Below are positions 17,738 through 25,086 of a DNA stretch of 43,105 nucleotides, piece after piece (position 1 is the first letter of the stretch; every line of letters begins with the position of its first letter). This DNA comes from Listeria floridensis FSL S10-1187 (GTDB taxonomy: Bacteria > Bacillota > Bacilli > Lactobacillales > Listeriaceae). The notes under the pieces were generated by a model. The model saw only the letters and a list, made by a program, of their open reading frames with translations. It was not told the DNA's origin and did not search any database. The position numbers and the translations under genes are program-made. The stretch covers positions 1-43,105 of the forward strand of contig NZ_AODF01000021.1 of the NCBI RefSeq assembly GCF_000525875.1, written 5' to 3'.

Positions 17738-20423
17738 TTATTCGCTAATCAGCGTTTGATTATCGACTTTGAAGCGTTTGTTGCGACGCAGATACATCGT
17801 TCCGATCAAGAGTCCGTTAACAACCACGAAGATCAAGAAGAGAATGAGTGAGCTATGCGTGTAAACAGAAGTTCCGATACCAGATGAGATTGCTTCTCTA
17901 AATCCGTAAACCGAATAGCTCATCGGCAAGAACGGATGAAGCGCGTTAAAGAAGCTGTTTGTAAGAGGCATTGGGAATGTTCCTCCTGCTCCGCCGAGTT
18001 GCAAGACGAGCAGAACCATTGCGATGAAACGGCCTGGGTTTCCAAAGCTCATGGCAAGGAACATGACGATGAACATGTAGGCGAGCGATGTCAGGATGGA
18101 AATCAAGATGAATTCAGCCATGTGATCGACACCAAGTCCTAATAGAAGCATGATTCCGTCAAGGATGAGAGCTTGGAGCACTGCTGCGACAAATCCGATT
18201 GAGAATTTGCTGAACCACCAAGCAAGTCCGCTTGTCGGCGTCATCGAAGGACGGCGAATTGGGAAGATGAAGTTGAATACAAGAGCACCCACATAAAGAC
18301 CAAGTGAAAGCACATAAGGAGCTAAACCATGCCCGTAGTTAGGGACTTCGCTCAATTTTTCTTCCGAGAGCTTCGTTGGACTTGCGAACATCTCATATGT
18401 CTTGTCCGAAGCTTTTGTATCGTTCACTTGATCCGCTCCGTCTTTTAGTTTACCGGAAAGTTCATTTGCTCCGTCATTAACTTTTTCAAGACCTGTTCCA
18501 AGTGTAGTTGAGCCATCAGCCAGTTGTGATGCTCCGTCGCTGATTTGACCAGCTCCGTTAGCAAGAGCAGGTGCGCTACCGTTTAATGTACTTAAGCCAT
18601 TTGCAAGCGCATTTGTACCGCTACTTAACTGTGGCAACTTACCAGCAAGTTGATTTAGTCCGCCATTTACTTGAGCGGCACCATTTGCAAGTTTACTGCT
18701 TGCTCCGTTTAACGCATTGTTATTTCCAGAAAGCGTTTGGAGTCCGCCGTTTAAGCCGGTAAGTCCATTGCTTACTTGTTTTGAACCATCATAAAGTGCA
18801 CCGACACCGCTTGAAAGAGCAGGAACAGAAGCTTTTAGCTGACCTGAACCAGCAAGCAGTTTGCTACTTCCGCTTTGAAGCTCGCCGAGTGCCGCAGAAA
18901 TTTGATTGAATTTTGTCAAAGTAGCTCCAGTTTTATCGATTAGCGTGTTCGTACCATCCGCAAGAGCAGGTACTCCAGCATTAAGCTCGAAAATAGCAGC
19001 AGCAACATTGTTTGTACTTGCTTTCAGTTGTGTAATACCAGCTGTAATTTGATCAAATGCAGCCGTTTGCTTGTCACTGACTTGTTTTGCTCCGCCTTTC
19101 GCACCAGCCTTAGCGACCGCAATAATTTGTTGTGCTTCCTGAGAAGATGTATTGATTCCGGCTTGTTTTATTGCTGCATCAACGCCGGCATCAATTGCTT
19201 GGTCATAAGACGCATTGCTTGCTTCTAATGCTGAAACACCTTTTTGTAAACTTTGCAGTCCTTGAGTTAAGTTGTTTTGATCAATATTTTGTGTTGAAGT
19301 TACAGAAGAGTTCACCTTGCTGTTAAGCTCGTTTAGTGAAGACTCTACCTTGTTAATACCATCTCTTAGATCTTTCAAATTTTTCTGTTGCTGAGGAGTA
19401 CTGCTTTCTTTAATACCGGCATCAACGCTTGCTTTCAATTGTTTAAGGCCAGAATCCAACTGTGAAAGCCCGCCGTTAAGCTGAGTTACCCCCGATGAAA
19501 GCGCAGGAACTTTACTTTGAACAGCCGCAAGACCTTCTGTCACTTGACTAGATCCCGGAGCAAGTTTTGAAGCTCCATCAGCAGCTGAACTTACACCGTT
19601 TGTATAAGTTTGCAGTTTCGAGTTGAACAAATTTTCACCGCTGCTTAATGTCGCAGTACCGCTCGCAAGTTGGTTCGTTCCCGAAACAGCCTGACCGACA
19701 GCTACATTAATTTCAGAAGCACCGTTGTCGAGCTTGCCGATAGCATCTGTAGCCGTTTTTGCACCGTCTTTAAATGTTAATGTGCTGGATGCAAGTTTGT
19801 TAAGACCTTCTGAGATCGTCGTATTTCCATCTTGCAGTTTTTTCGTTCCATCGTCGAGTTGTTTTGCACCGTTTGCTGCTGTAGTCATTCCTTTACCGAC
19901 TTCTTTTATTTGTGAAAAGACCGTCTTCGCGTATTCTTGTGTCACACTGGTTGCCACTTGCGATTTTAGTTTGTCGGCACCTTGCTGTGTAACCACCTCA
20001 CCGATGTAGTTTTGTGAAGGGTTGATTTTGTAGGATAAATTCATTTTTTTCGGATTGGTGTCAAGCAGAGTTGAAGCGTTTTTTCGAAAAGTCTTTTGGA
20101 ATTGTAACGACCATGAAATATTTTCCATCGTCAAGTCCTTTTTCCGCATCGCTTGCTTTTACAAAATGCCAATCTAAATCTTTATTTTCCTTCAGGTTTG
20201 AAACAAGTTCATTCCCAACATCAAGCGTTTTTCCGGAGTAATCGACTTTTTCATCTTGATTAACGACAGCAACAGGAAGATCTCCTGTTTTGCCATAAGG
20301 ATCCCATACCGATTTTAAGAAAAATGCTCCATATAAAATCGGAATAAATAAAATAACAATCGAAGAAATCAGCAGGATTTTATTATGTGCCAACCGTTTC
20401 CATTCGTTTTTTAGCATGTTCAC
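17738..20423 (-). CDS. YhgE/Pip family giant membrane protein, one apparent frameshift
   Basis: About 894 residues after correction. Residues about 17-37 form the first membrane helix (ILLISSIVILFIPILYGAFF), followed by an extracytoplasmic domain (VAVVNQDEKVDYSGKTL). A very long central region is built of short Leu/Gly/Ser repeats (QLADGSTTLGTGLEKVNDGA), predicted to be helical and coiled. Five further membrane helices close the C-terminus (YVLSLGLYVGALVFNFIFP onward). One extra A in the A6 run (plus-strand T6 at 20079-20084) splits the N-terminal 113 residues from the rest. Relatives include the phage infection protein Pip and YhgE proteins, related to ABC-2-type membrane proteins. GTG 20423 or ATG 20417 are possible starts. 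It lies directly downstream of an rrf2 gene. Confidence 0.85.
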
Positions 20424-20441
20424 TGTTTAATCATCACCAAT

Positions 20442-20934
20442 CTAAAAATGTATTTCTGGATGAGCTTCATTCCAGTTTGTAAGCGGAAGCTCATCTTGAC
20501 CGAGCGTCTCAAGAAGCAGATCAGCCACAGTCTGTTTTTTTAAGTATTTTTTTCCAAGCATTATCAGCCTCAGAAAAAGCATTGTTTACAATTTTCTCTC
20601 CCTTTGAAGCCATGCTGCCTTCGTGAATATCCGCGAAGACTGTTCTAATCAACCCCGTGTTTGGGTATGACGCCAGATCGCTTTCGACCGCTTCGACAAT
20701 TTCAAGCAGGGTAATGTCTTTAGGATTTTTGGCAAGAGAGAACCCGCCATTGTTGCCTGAAACCGACCGAATAATGTTTTGCACAACTAATTTGCGCATA
20801 ATCTTCTTAAGGTAAGAAGAAGAGACTTGAAGGCGCTGGCTAATCGCATCTGAGGCAAGTGGTGCCATATTGTCTTGCGTCGAAAGCAGCGTAATAATAC
20901 ATACAGCTTGTTCCAAACTCCTAGTCAGTTTCAT
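20442..20934 (-). CDS. Rrf2-family transcriptional regulator, one apparent frameshift
   Basis: A winged-helix regulator of about 163 residues after correction. SLEQAVCIITLLSTQ, LASDAISQRLQVSSSYLKKIMRKL (DNA-recognition helix) and SVSGNNGGFSLAKNPKDITLLEIVEAVE are the Rrf2 signatures. The three clustered cysteines of iron-sulfur members such as IscR or NsrR are absent. As read, the frame ends at 20521. With six instead of seven A (plus-strand T7 at 20535-20541) it continues QTVADLLLETLGQDELPLTN to a TAG at 20442, only 19-25 bp ahead of yhgE. The two genes are therefore probably an operon, with this protein as its local regulator. ATG 20934 follows GCGAGGTG. Confidence 0.85.
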
Positions 20935-20972
20935 CCAATTCACCTCGCTTTTATGACTAGCGTTTTCTTTAG

Positions 20973-21041
20973 AGATAGCAATTATCTATTATGGACATTT
21001 ATTGTCTATGTTGATTATAAACCTATTTCATGAAAATGCAA
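20973..21041 (-). promoter_or_regulatory. Promoter and candidate operators of the rrf2-yhgE operon
   Basis: On the minus strand TTGCAT (21041-21036) and TATAAT (21019-21014) are 16 bp apart. Between the promoter and the rrf2 start are two small inverted repeats: GGACATTTATTGTCT (20993-21007 plus strand, arms GACA/TGTC) and AGATAGCAATTATCT (20973-20987, arms AGATA/TATCT). They are placed as operators for autorepression. Which, if either, is bound is unknown. Confidence 0.55.
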
Positions 21042-21110
21042 GAAAAAAAATTTCAACAAAGAGACTTTTCTTTCTGAGTAAACTAAGCTATAATAATATG
21101 ATTTTAAAAA

Positions 21111-21153
21111 ACGTAGTTCGAAACCATCCTACGTAAAAAAAAACTAGGGAGAG
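21111..21153 (+). promoter_or_regulatory. preQ1-I riboswitch ahead of the queuosine-precursor transporter
   Basis: A 6-bp stem ACGTAG / CTACGT (21111-21116 and 21129-21134) encloses the loop TTCGAAACCATC. It is followed by nine A and ACTAGGGAGAG. Stem, C-containing loop, A-rich tail and a CTAGG end match the compact preQ1-I aptamer fold (H-type pseudoknot). The ribosome binding site GGGAGAG at 21147-21153 forms the end of the motif, 7 bp before the ATG, so ligand binding should hide it and reduce translation. A TATAAT (21089-21094) would start the RNA just upstream. The gene behind it is of a family known to be under this riboswitch. Confidence 0.8.
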
Positions 21154-21160
21154 ATTAATA

Positions 21161-21640
21161 ATGAAAATGAAATGGATTACAGTGAATGCTATTGTAGCAG
21201 CGCTTTATGTGATTCTTGGCTTTTTAGTGCAGCCGATAGCTTTTAGTGCAATACAATTTCGCATTCCAGAACTTTTTAACCATCTGATTGTCTTTAACAA
21301 AAAATACTTTTGGGGCATTATTCTTGGCGTTTTTATCACAAACTTATTTTCGCCGCTCGGCTGGTATGACCTTGTATTCGGTGTAGCGCAGTCCGCTGTG
21401 TCAATTGCCATTATGTTTGTTGTAATGCGCTATGTGAAGGGAACCATACCACGCATGATTGCCAATACGCTTGTGTTCTCGCTAACGATGTTCATTATCG
21501 CTTACGAACTTCATCTTGCTTTCGGATTGCCATTTTTCCTCAGTTGGCTGACTTGTGCTATAGGAGAAGTCGTAGTGATGGGAGTTGGCATTCCAATTAT
21601 GTATGCGATCAATAAACGTTTAAAGCTTGATTCAATATAA
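21161..21640 (+). CDS. queT: QueT-family queuosine precursor (preQ1) transporter subunit
   Basis: A 159-residue membrane protein with about five hydrophobic helices, of the QueT/COG4708 family of substrate-specific components thought to bring in queuosine precursors with an energy-coupling module. The N-terminus (VNAIVAALYVILGFLVQPIAF) and FRIPELFNHLIVFNKKYFWG match the family, as does FSPLGWYDLVFGVAQ. ATG 21161 is set by GGGAGAG 7 bp upstream, which is part of the riboswitch. No ATPase or coupling subunit lies nearby, as expected if it shares a common ECF module. The gene is monocistronic, with its own terminator. Confidence 0.88.
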   Translation: MKMKWITVNAIVAALYVILGFLVQPIAFSAIQFRIPELFNHLIVFNKKYFWGIILGVFITNLFSPLGWYDLVFGVAQSAVSIAIMFVVMRYVKGTIPRMIANTLVFSLTMFIIAYELHLAFGLPFFLSWLTCAIGEVVVMGVGIPIMYAINKRLKLDSI

Positions 21641-21648
21641 TAAGTACG

Positions 21649-21682
21649 AGCAGGAATCCGAGAAGAGGATTTCTGCTTTTTA
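21649..21682 (+). terminator. Terminator of queT
   Basis: An 11-bp stem (AGCAGGAATCC / GGATTTCTGCT, one G-U pair) with a T5 tail lies 8 bp after the stop. Confidence 0.8.
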
Positions 21683-21789
21683 GTTTGACACTTTTCGCTT
21701 GATGAAGAAAAAATGCATCGTTATAAAATTGGGAAATATTGTCGCTTCTGAATATGCCTTTAAGAAAACCAACGACTTTCCCATTTCAG

Positions 21790-21818
21790 TTGCCTTTCCT
21801 CCTCCCAACTGTTATAAT
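21790..21818 (+). promoter_or_regulatory. Promoter of the antisense antitoxin RNA
   Basis: TTGCCT (21790-21795) and consensus TATAAT (21813-21818) are exactly 17 bp apart, one of the best promoter matches in the window. No gene follows. The transcript would run into a strong terminator about 60 nt later. Confidence 0.75.
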
Positions 21819-21824
21819 GTAACT

Positions 21825-21890
21825 AGGAATATTAATCAATTTGACGCAAGAAAGCCCCGAGTCCGCTCAAGAATCTCGGGGCTTTTATTA
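21825..21890 (+). ncRNA. Putative RNA II-like antitoxin RNA of an Fst/par-type locus
   Basis: A predicted transcript of about 65 nt from the promoter just upstream. It begins near 21825, carries the sequence TAATCAATTTGAC (21833-21845) and ends in a perfect 11-bp terminator stem AAAGCCCCGAG / CTCGGGGCTTT (21851-21885) with a T4 tail. It is convergent with, and at its 3' end complementary to, the toxin mRNA. Its repeat is also complementary to the toxin start region. This is the layout of RNA II in the pAD1 par system. The exact ends are inferred. Confidence 0.7.
21833..21845 (+). repeat. Direct repeat copy 1 (antitoxin RNA side)
   Basis: TAATCAATTTGAC, identical in 13 of 13 bases to the copy at 22002-22014. 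It lies in the 5' part of the predicted antitoxin RNA, like the DR elements of the par locus. Confidence 0.8.
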
Positions 21891-21909
21891 TGGTTAGAAA
21901 TGATGTCGT

Positions 21910-22008
21910 CTAATTTTTATTGCTGCGATTTTCTAACCAGTACTTGTAAGTAACTAAAATAGTGCCGACAAGAATCGGAGCAATAAGGCTGGAATAAAGT
22001 ATAATCAA
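21910..22008 (-). CDS. Fst-family type I toxin peptide, 32 aa
   Basis: A short minus-strand frame with TTG start (22008) and TAG stop (21912-21910). It is preceded by a strong ribosome binding site AGGGGAGG (22025-22018) 9 bp away. The peptide has a hydrophobic helix from residue 2 to about 21 containing IAPILVG (9-15), followed by WLENRSNKN (24-32), a polar charged tail. The pattern of IAPI.VG, a following hydrophobic stretch, an aromatic/Leu and a charged end is that of the Fst toxin (IAPIFVG in pAD1) and relatives, which insert in the membrane and disturb cell division and envelope function. Context supports the call: own promoter, leader, direct repeats and convergent antitoxin RNA. No homology search was possible. 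Confidence 0.75.
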   Translation of the reverse strand: MIILYSSLIAPILVGTILVTYKYWLENRSNKN

Positions 22009-22014
22009 TTTGAC
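22002..22014 (+). repeat. Direct repeat copy 2 (covers the toxin start codon)
   Basis: TAATCAATTTGAC, identical to 21833-21845. On the minus strand it reads GTCAAATTGATTA and includes the toxin's TTG start. The antitoxin RNA's copy can therefore pair over the translation start of the toxin mRNA. Confidence 0.8.
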
Positions 22015-22073
22015 ACACCTCCCCTCATACTAGAACGATACAAATCATTCCTCTGAGGCTTGACGACATGCTA

Positions 22074-22102
22074 AGTATAACAGGCGAAAATAGGGGAGTA
22101 AA
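22074..22102 (-). promoter_or_regulatory. Predicted promoter of the toxin mRNA (RNA I-like)
   Basis: On the minus strand TTTACT (22102-22097) and TATACT (22079-22074) are 17 bp apart. Transcription would start near 22067, giving a leader of about 60 nt and a total of roughly 220 nt to the shared terminator, close to the RNA I size of the par system. The leader contains CCTCAGAGG and later GAGGGGAGG, so it could fold over the ribosome binding site. From 22103 to 22231 I see nothing further. Confidence 0.55.
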
Positions 22103-22231
22103 CAAGAATCGGCAAAATAGTATTTTTCTCATATTTAAAGGATTTTGAAGACGTAATCAAGGAAATATCTATCTAAAAGCTACTTTAACGTGAAAAAATT
22201 AACCGAGCATTTGAAATAATCGTTTTACATC

Positions 22232-22266
22232 AAAAAAGCAGAATTCTATCATTAGAATCCTGCTTT
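22232..22266 (-). terminator. Terminator of the secreted-protein gene
   Basis: On the minus strand AAAGCAGGATTCTA / TAGAATTCTGCTTT (one G-U pair) forms a 14-bp stem with a short loop and a T6 tail, a few bases after the stop at 22271. Confidence 0.85.
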
Positions 22267-22270
22267 AAAC

Positions 22271-22768
22271 TTAGTCGTTATCGGTTTGTTTAATATCACG
22301 AATTGGTGCTAAAACTTTGAGCCGCACGTGTGAAATTTTTTTTTGAGGCTTTCCGGGATGAAGGCCTGATACTGTGATGATTAGTGATACTGTTGTTTTA
22401 TGTCCACTTTCATCAATGGCTACTAGCCTCAATGAGTTTTCACCATTTGAAAGGTCGTCCAAAAAGATTCGGTGTTGTTCACTATAATCTGTTTGATGCG
22501 CTTTTCCATTCGAAGCTGTATAGTAGATTGAGCTCATTGTGCTTGTTTCAAAAGAAAGTTCAACTTGGTTGTGTTCGTTCACAACGACAAGTGGTGTTGA
22601 GATAGTATAGTCATCAAGCAAAAACAAACCTGATAAATCATCTGAATCTTGATTCGTACTCACAACTTCTATTTCAGGTGTAGCACTTGCAAAAGCAAGT
22701 GGCACTAGCAGATTTGATGCTGCTAAAATCAGCATCGCAACGATTAGTTTAATCCATTTTTCTCGCAT
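22271..22768 (-). CDS. Secreted or membrane-anchored protein of unknown function
   Basis: 165 residues. MREKWIKLIVAMLILAASNL with LLVPLAFASA is a clear Sec signal peptide (basic start, hydrophobic core, cleavage probably after ASA at about 29). The mature part is soluble and beta-rich: STPLVVVNEHNQVELSF, SSIYYTASNGKAHQTDY, LDDLSNGENSLRLVAIDESGHKTTVSLIITVSG. The last stretch has the look of an Ig-like or cadherin-like extracellular repeat (GENSLRLVAIDESG), but I cannot name the family. There is no LPXTG motif or lipobox. ATG 22768 follows GGAGGCGG. It is divergent from ydbS and monocistronic. It probably acts at the cell surface. Confidence 0.7.
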   Translation of the reverse strand: MREKWIKLIVAMLILAASNLLVPLAFASATPEIEVVSTNQDSDDLSGLFLLDDYTISTPLVVVNEHNQVELSFETSTMSSIYYTASNGKAHQTDYSEQHRIFLDDLSNGENSLRLVAIDESGHKTTVSLIITVSGLHPGKPQKKISHVRLKVLAPIRDIKQTDND

Positions 22769-22888
22769 TTAACCGCCTCCGCACTTCTTATTAATTCTAT
22801 CTTACCACGAAATTATGAACAAAAGATGAACTGAAACCATTTTCTTCTGCAAAAAAATAAAGTATGATAAATGAAAAAGGAGGACATT

Positions 22889-23371
22889 ATGGAACTTACA
22901 AATTTAGAAAAGAAACTCCCTGAAAAAATCAAAATTGTTTGGCGGATTTCTTACGGTATTACTGGATTGATACTCCTTTTGTTTGCAATCGGTCTTGCGA
23001 TCACCTTTGCAGTAACAAAAGTCAGCTTATGGTTTAGTACAATTGGTTTTGCGCTCGTATTAGTCTATTTTATCTTTATATATGCCTTTATTATTCCATT
23101 TCGTTGGAAGCGTTGGAGCTATCAAATCCGTCATGATGAAATTGAAATCCAGCATGGTATTATTTTCAGGAGTCGCGTGTTAATCCCGATGATTCGCATC
23201 CAACATATCGAAACTTCGCAAGGACCGTTATTAAGACGTCAGAATCTCGTAGAACTTTCGATCACGACTGCGGCTGGCGCGAAAGTGATTGAAGCCGTTG
23301 AGGCCACGGAATCCGATGAACTGCGTGAACATATTCTTGAGCTTGTAAAGGTGGCGAAAGAAGATGTATGA
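22889..23371 (+). CDS. ydbS: YdbS-like membrane protein with bacterial PH domain
   Basis: 160 residues. Two membrane helices (ISYGITGLILLLFAIGLAIT and IGFALVLVYFIFIYAFIIPF) are followed by a bPH2 domain (RWKRWSYQIRHDEIEIQHGIIFRSRVLIPMIRIQHIETSQGPLLRR). ATG 22889 is chosen over the ATG at 22871 because AAAGGAGG (22877-22883) sits 5 bp before it. Its last bases overlap the start of the YdbT-like gene by 8 bp, and the two usually occur together. In B. subtilis the ydbS-ydbT pair is linked to resistance to antimicrobial compounds from other Bacilli. The molecular role is not known from sequence. Confidence 0.85.
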   Translation: MELTNLEKKLPEKIKIVWRISYGITGLILLLFAIGLAITFAVTKVSLWFSTIGFALVLVYFIFIYAFIIPFRWKRWSYQIRHDEIEIQHGIIFRSRVLIPMIRIQHIETSQGPLLRRQNLVELSITTAAGAKVIEAVEATESDELREHILELVKVAKEDV

Positions 23372-24848
23372 AGAACGTAAACTTCACCCGATCGCTTTAG
23401 TCAAAGAGATCGTTGTCAATTTTCGCAAAAATGTGATTCCGATAATCGTTGTGTTGTTTTCGATTTTTCAAGGCTTGCGACAAAGTGCGATGCTCGGAAT
23501 GTGGCTTTTGCCGATTTTGGTTGCGTTGTTAATTTTGCTGATCCTTGCACCAGCAGTAATTAAGTACTTGACGTACCGCTATAAACTTGATGAAAAAGGG
23601 CTGCGTGTAAAATACGGCTTATTTTTCCGTAAAAATATCTACATACCATATGAGCGTATCCAAACCGTGCAGCAAAAACAATGGTTTTTCTATGTACCGT
23701 TTCACGTTGTTCAAATCTTGGTTGAAACCGCAGGAACAAGCGGAAAAGCCGAAGCCGATCTTAGTGCTGTTCCAACGAGTACGGCTAAAGAACTTAAAGA
23801 CTTGCGAGATGGAAAAAAAGCCGAGATTGAAAAAACGTCTGAACCAGACTTGGCGAAATCGGACCCGTTTGCTGTTCCGAAAAAAGACGAAGATGCTATC
23901 CGAACGATCGAGTTGAAAACAAAAGAGCTGCTTTTAATGGCTGTCACATCGGGCGGAGTATTCGGTGGTTTTATCATCCTGATAGGTGTCTTGTCGCAAT
24001 ATCAAGAGGCAATTCCGCGTGAATGGCTTGAAGAAGGAATCAATCAAGCCATCCGCCTTGGCATCGTGTTATTCGTAATCGCCGCAATCCTGCTTCTCCT
24101 CATTCTATGGGGTATCTCGATTCTTGCGACATTATTCCGCTTTTTCCAGTTCAAGCTGAAGCAATTCGATGACCACCTTGTGATTGAAAAAGGGCTGTTT
24201 GAACGCAATACGACGACAATCAAATTCGATCGCATCCAAGGCGTCGTTTTGATAGAATCGCCATTTCGCCAAATGTTGAAACTAGCGAGTATCAAGCTGA
24301 TCACTGCTGGGAGCTCAGGCGACAGAGAACAATCAGGCGACATTCTCCTGATTCCAATCATGAAAAAACAAGCAGCCATCGAAACATTGCATCAAATCTT
24401 ACCGAACTATCACTTCGAAAGAGAAACGATCCAGTCACTGCCCAAAAAGAATCGAGCCAGATTTCTTTTCATCTACTTGGTGTGGACAGTCTTGCCATTT
24501 CTTGCCGCTACGCTTTTATTTTTCCCATATGGTTTAATTGCTGTCATTTTGCCGATTTTAGGGGGATTGAAAGCTGTAGCAAGCTTTCGTGCAACAGGTT
24601 ACAGTTTTAGCGAACAAACACTCCTGCTGCGTTCGCGTCCTGCTTTTTCAAAGACTACCTATTTAATTCGGAAAGAACGAATCCAGTCAATGAATGTGAA
24701 GCGAAGCATTTGGATGGAGCGTACGAAAACCAACCACCTTCATGTGGCTTTGAAATCTGGAAACTCCAGTTCCACACCATTTTTACGCTATTTAACCGGA
24801 TCGGGAGCGAAAGAGTTATATGATTGGTATCGGCCGAATCACGATTAA
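23364..24848 (+). CDS. ydbT: YdbT-like membrane protein with three bacterial PH domains
   Basis: 494 residues with three copies of a bPH2 domain between pairs of membrane helices. The first copy is around RYKLDEKGLRVKYGLFFRKN (about 72-150), the second at HLVIEKGLFERNTTTIKFDRIQGV (about 272-350), and the third at GYSFSEQTLLLRSRPAFSKTTY (about 412-490). The middle is interrupted by a charged Lys/Glu-rich linker (about 140-180) that is probably cytoplasmic. Translation is coupled to ydbS by overlap, with AAAGGTGG ahead of the ATG. A strong terminator overlaps the stop. The two proteins likely form one membrane complex. Confidence 0.87.
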   Translation: MYEERKLHPIALVKEIVVNFRKNVIPIIVVLFSIFQGLRQSAMLGMWLLPILVALLILLILAPAVIKYLTYRYKLDEKGLRVKYGLFFRKNIYIPYERIQTVQQKQWFFYVPFHVVQILVETAGTSGKAEADLSAVPTSTAKELKDLRDGKKAEIEKTSEPDLAKSDPFAVPKKDEDAIRTIELKTKELLLMAVTSGGVFGGFIILIGVLSQYQEAIPREWLEEGINQAIRLGIVLFVIAAILLLLILWGISILATLFRFFQFKLKQFDDHLVIEKGLFERNTTTIKFDRIQGVVLIESPFRQMLKLASIKLITAGSSGDREQSGDILLIPIMKKQAAIETLHQILPNYHFERETIQSLPKKNRARFLFIYLVWTVLPFLAATLLFFPYGLIAVILPILGGLKAVASFRATGYSFSEQTLLLRSRPAFSKTTYLIRKERIQSMNVKRSIWMERTKTNHLHVALKSGNSSSTPFLRYLTGSGAKELYDWYRPNHD

Positions 24849-24875
24849 CTGTCTGCAACTGCAGGCAGTTTTTTT
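24847..24875 (+). terminator. Terminator of ydbS-ydbT
   Basis: A 10-bp stem (AACTGTCTGC / GCAGGCAGTT, one G-U pair) closes an AACT loop and ends in seven T. Confidence 0.88.
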
Positions 24876-24935
24876 GTCTTCGCAAAAATAAAAAATAGTG
24901 CGAATATAGTGACTTACCCAAAGTAAGCATGTTGC

Positions 24936-24964
24936 TTGCAAAAAAACAGCTTCTCCCCTAAAAT
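24936..24964 (+). promoter_or_regulatory. Predicted promoter of the cystine-type transporter operon
   Basis: TTGCAA (24936-24941) and TAAAAT (24959-24964) are 17 bp apart, leaving a leader of about 115 nt before the binding-protein gene. I looked for S-box and T-box elements in this leader and found none. Confidence 0.6.
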
Positions 24965-25086
24965 AGACAAAGCATAGCAGGTGCAGCAAAATTCACATGT
25001 TGCGGCTATTAATCCTTCTTAATTCATCGGAATAATGCGTTTTGGTGGGTTTTGAGGAAAAAACGAAATAAAAGGAGAACAAAAAC

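Noticed and set aside
19725..20009. 94-codon plus-strand frame opposite the YhgE gene
   Set aside because: A by-product of the repetitive Gly/Ser/Leu codons on the other strand; no start signal.
17738..20149. Central YhgE repeats as a tandem DNA repeat or recombination hot spot
   Set aside because: The repetition is at protein level (Leu/Gly/Ser heptads) with varied codons; I see no exact tandem DNA repeat units.
21699..21953. 84-codon plus-strand open frame after queT
   Set aside because: It runs across the antitoxin promoter and terminator, has no ribosome binding site and an unlikely composition. The antisense RNA explains the region better.
24965..25086. S-box or T-box leader for the cystine-type importer
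   Set aside because: No S-box core, T-box sequence or terminator/antiterminator pair is visible in the 120-nt leader.
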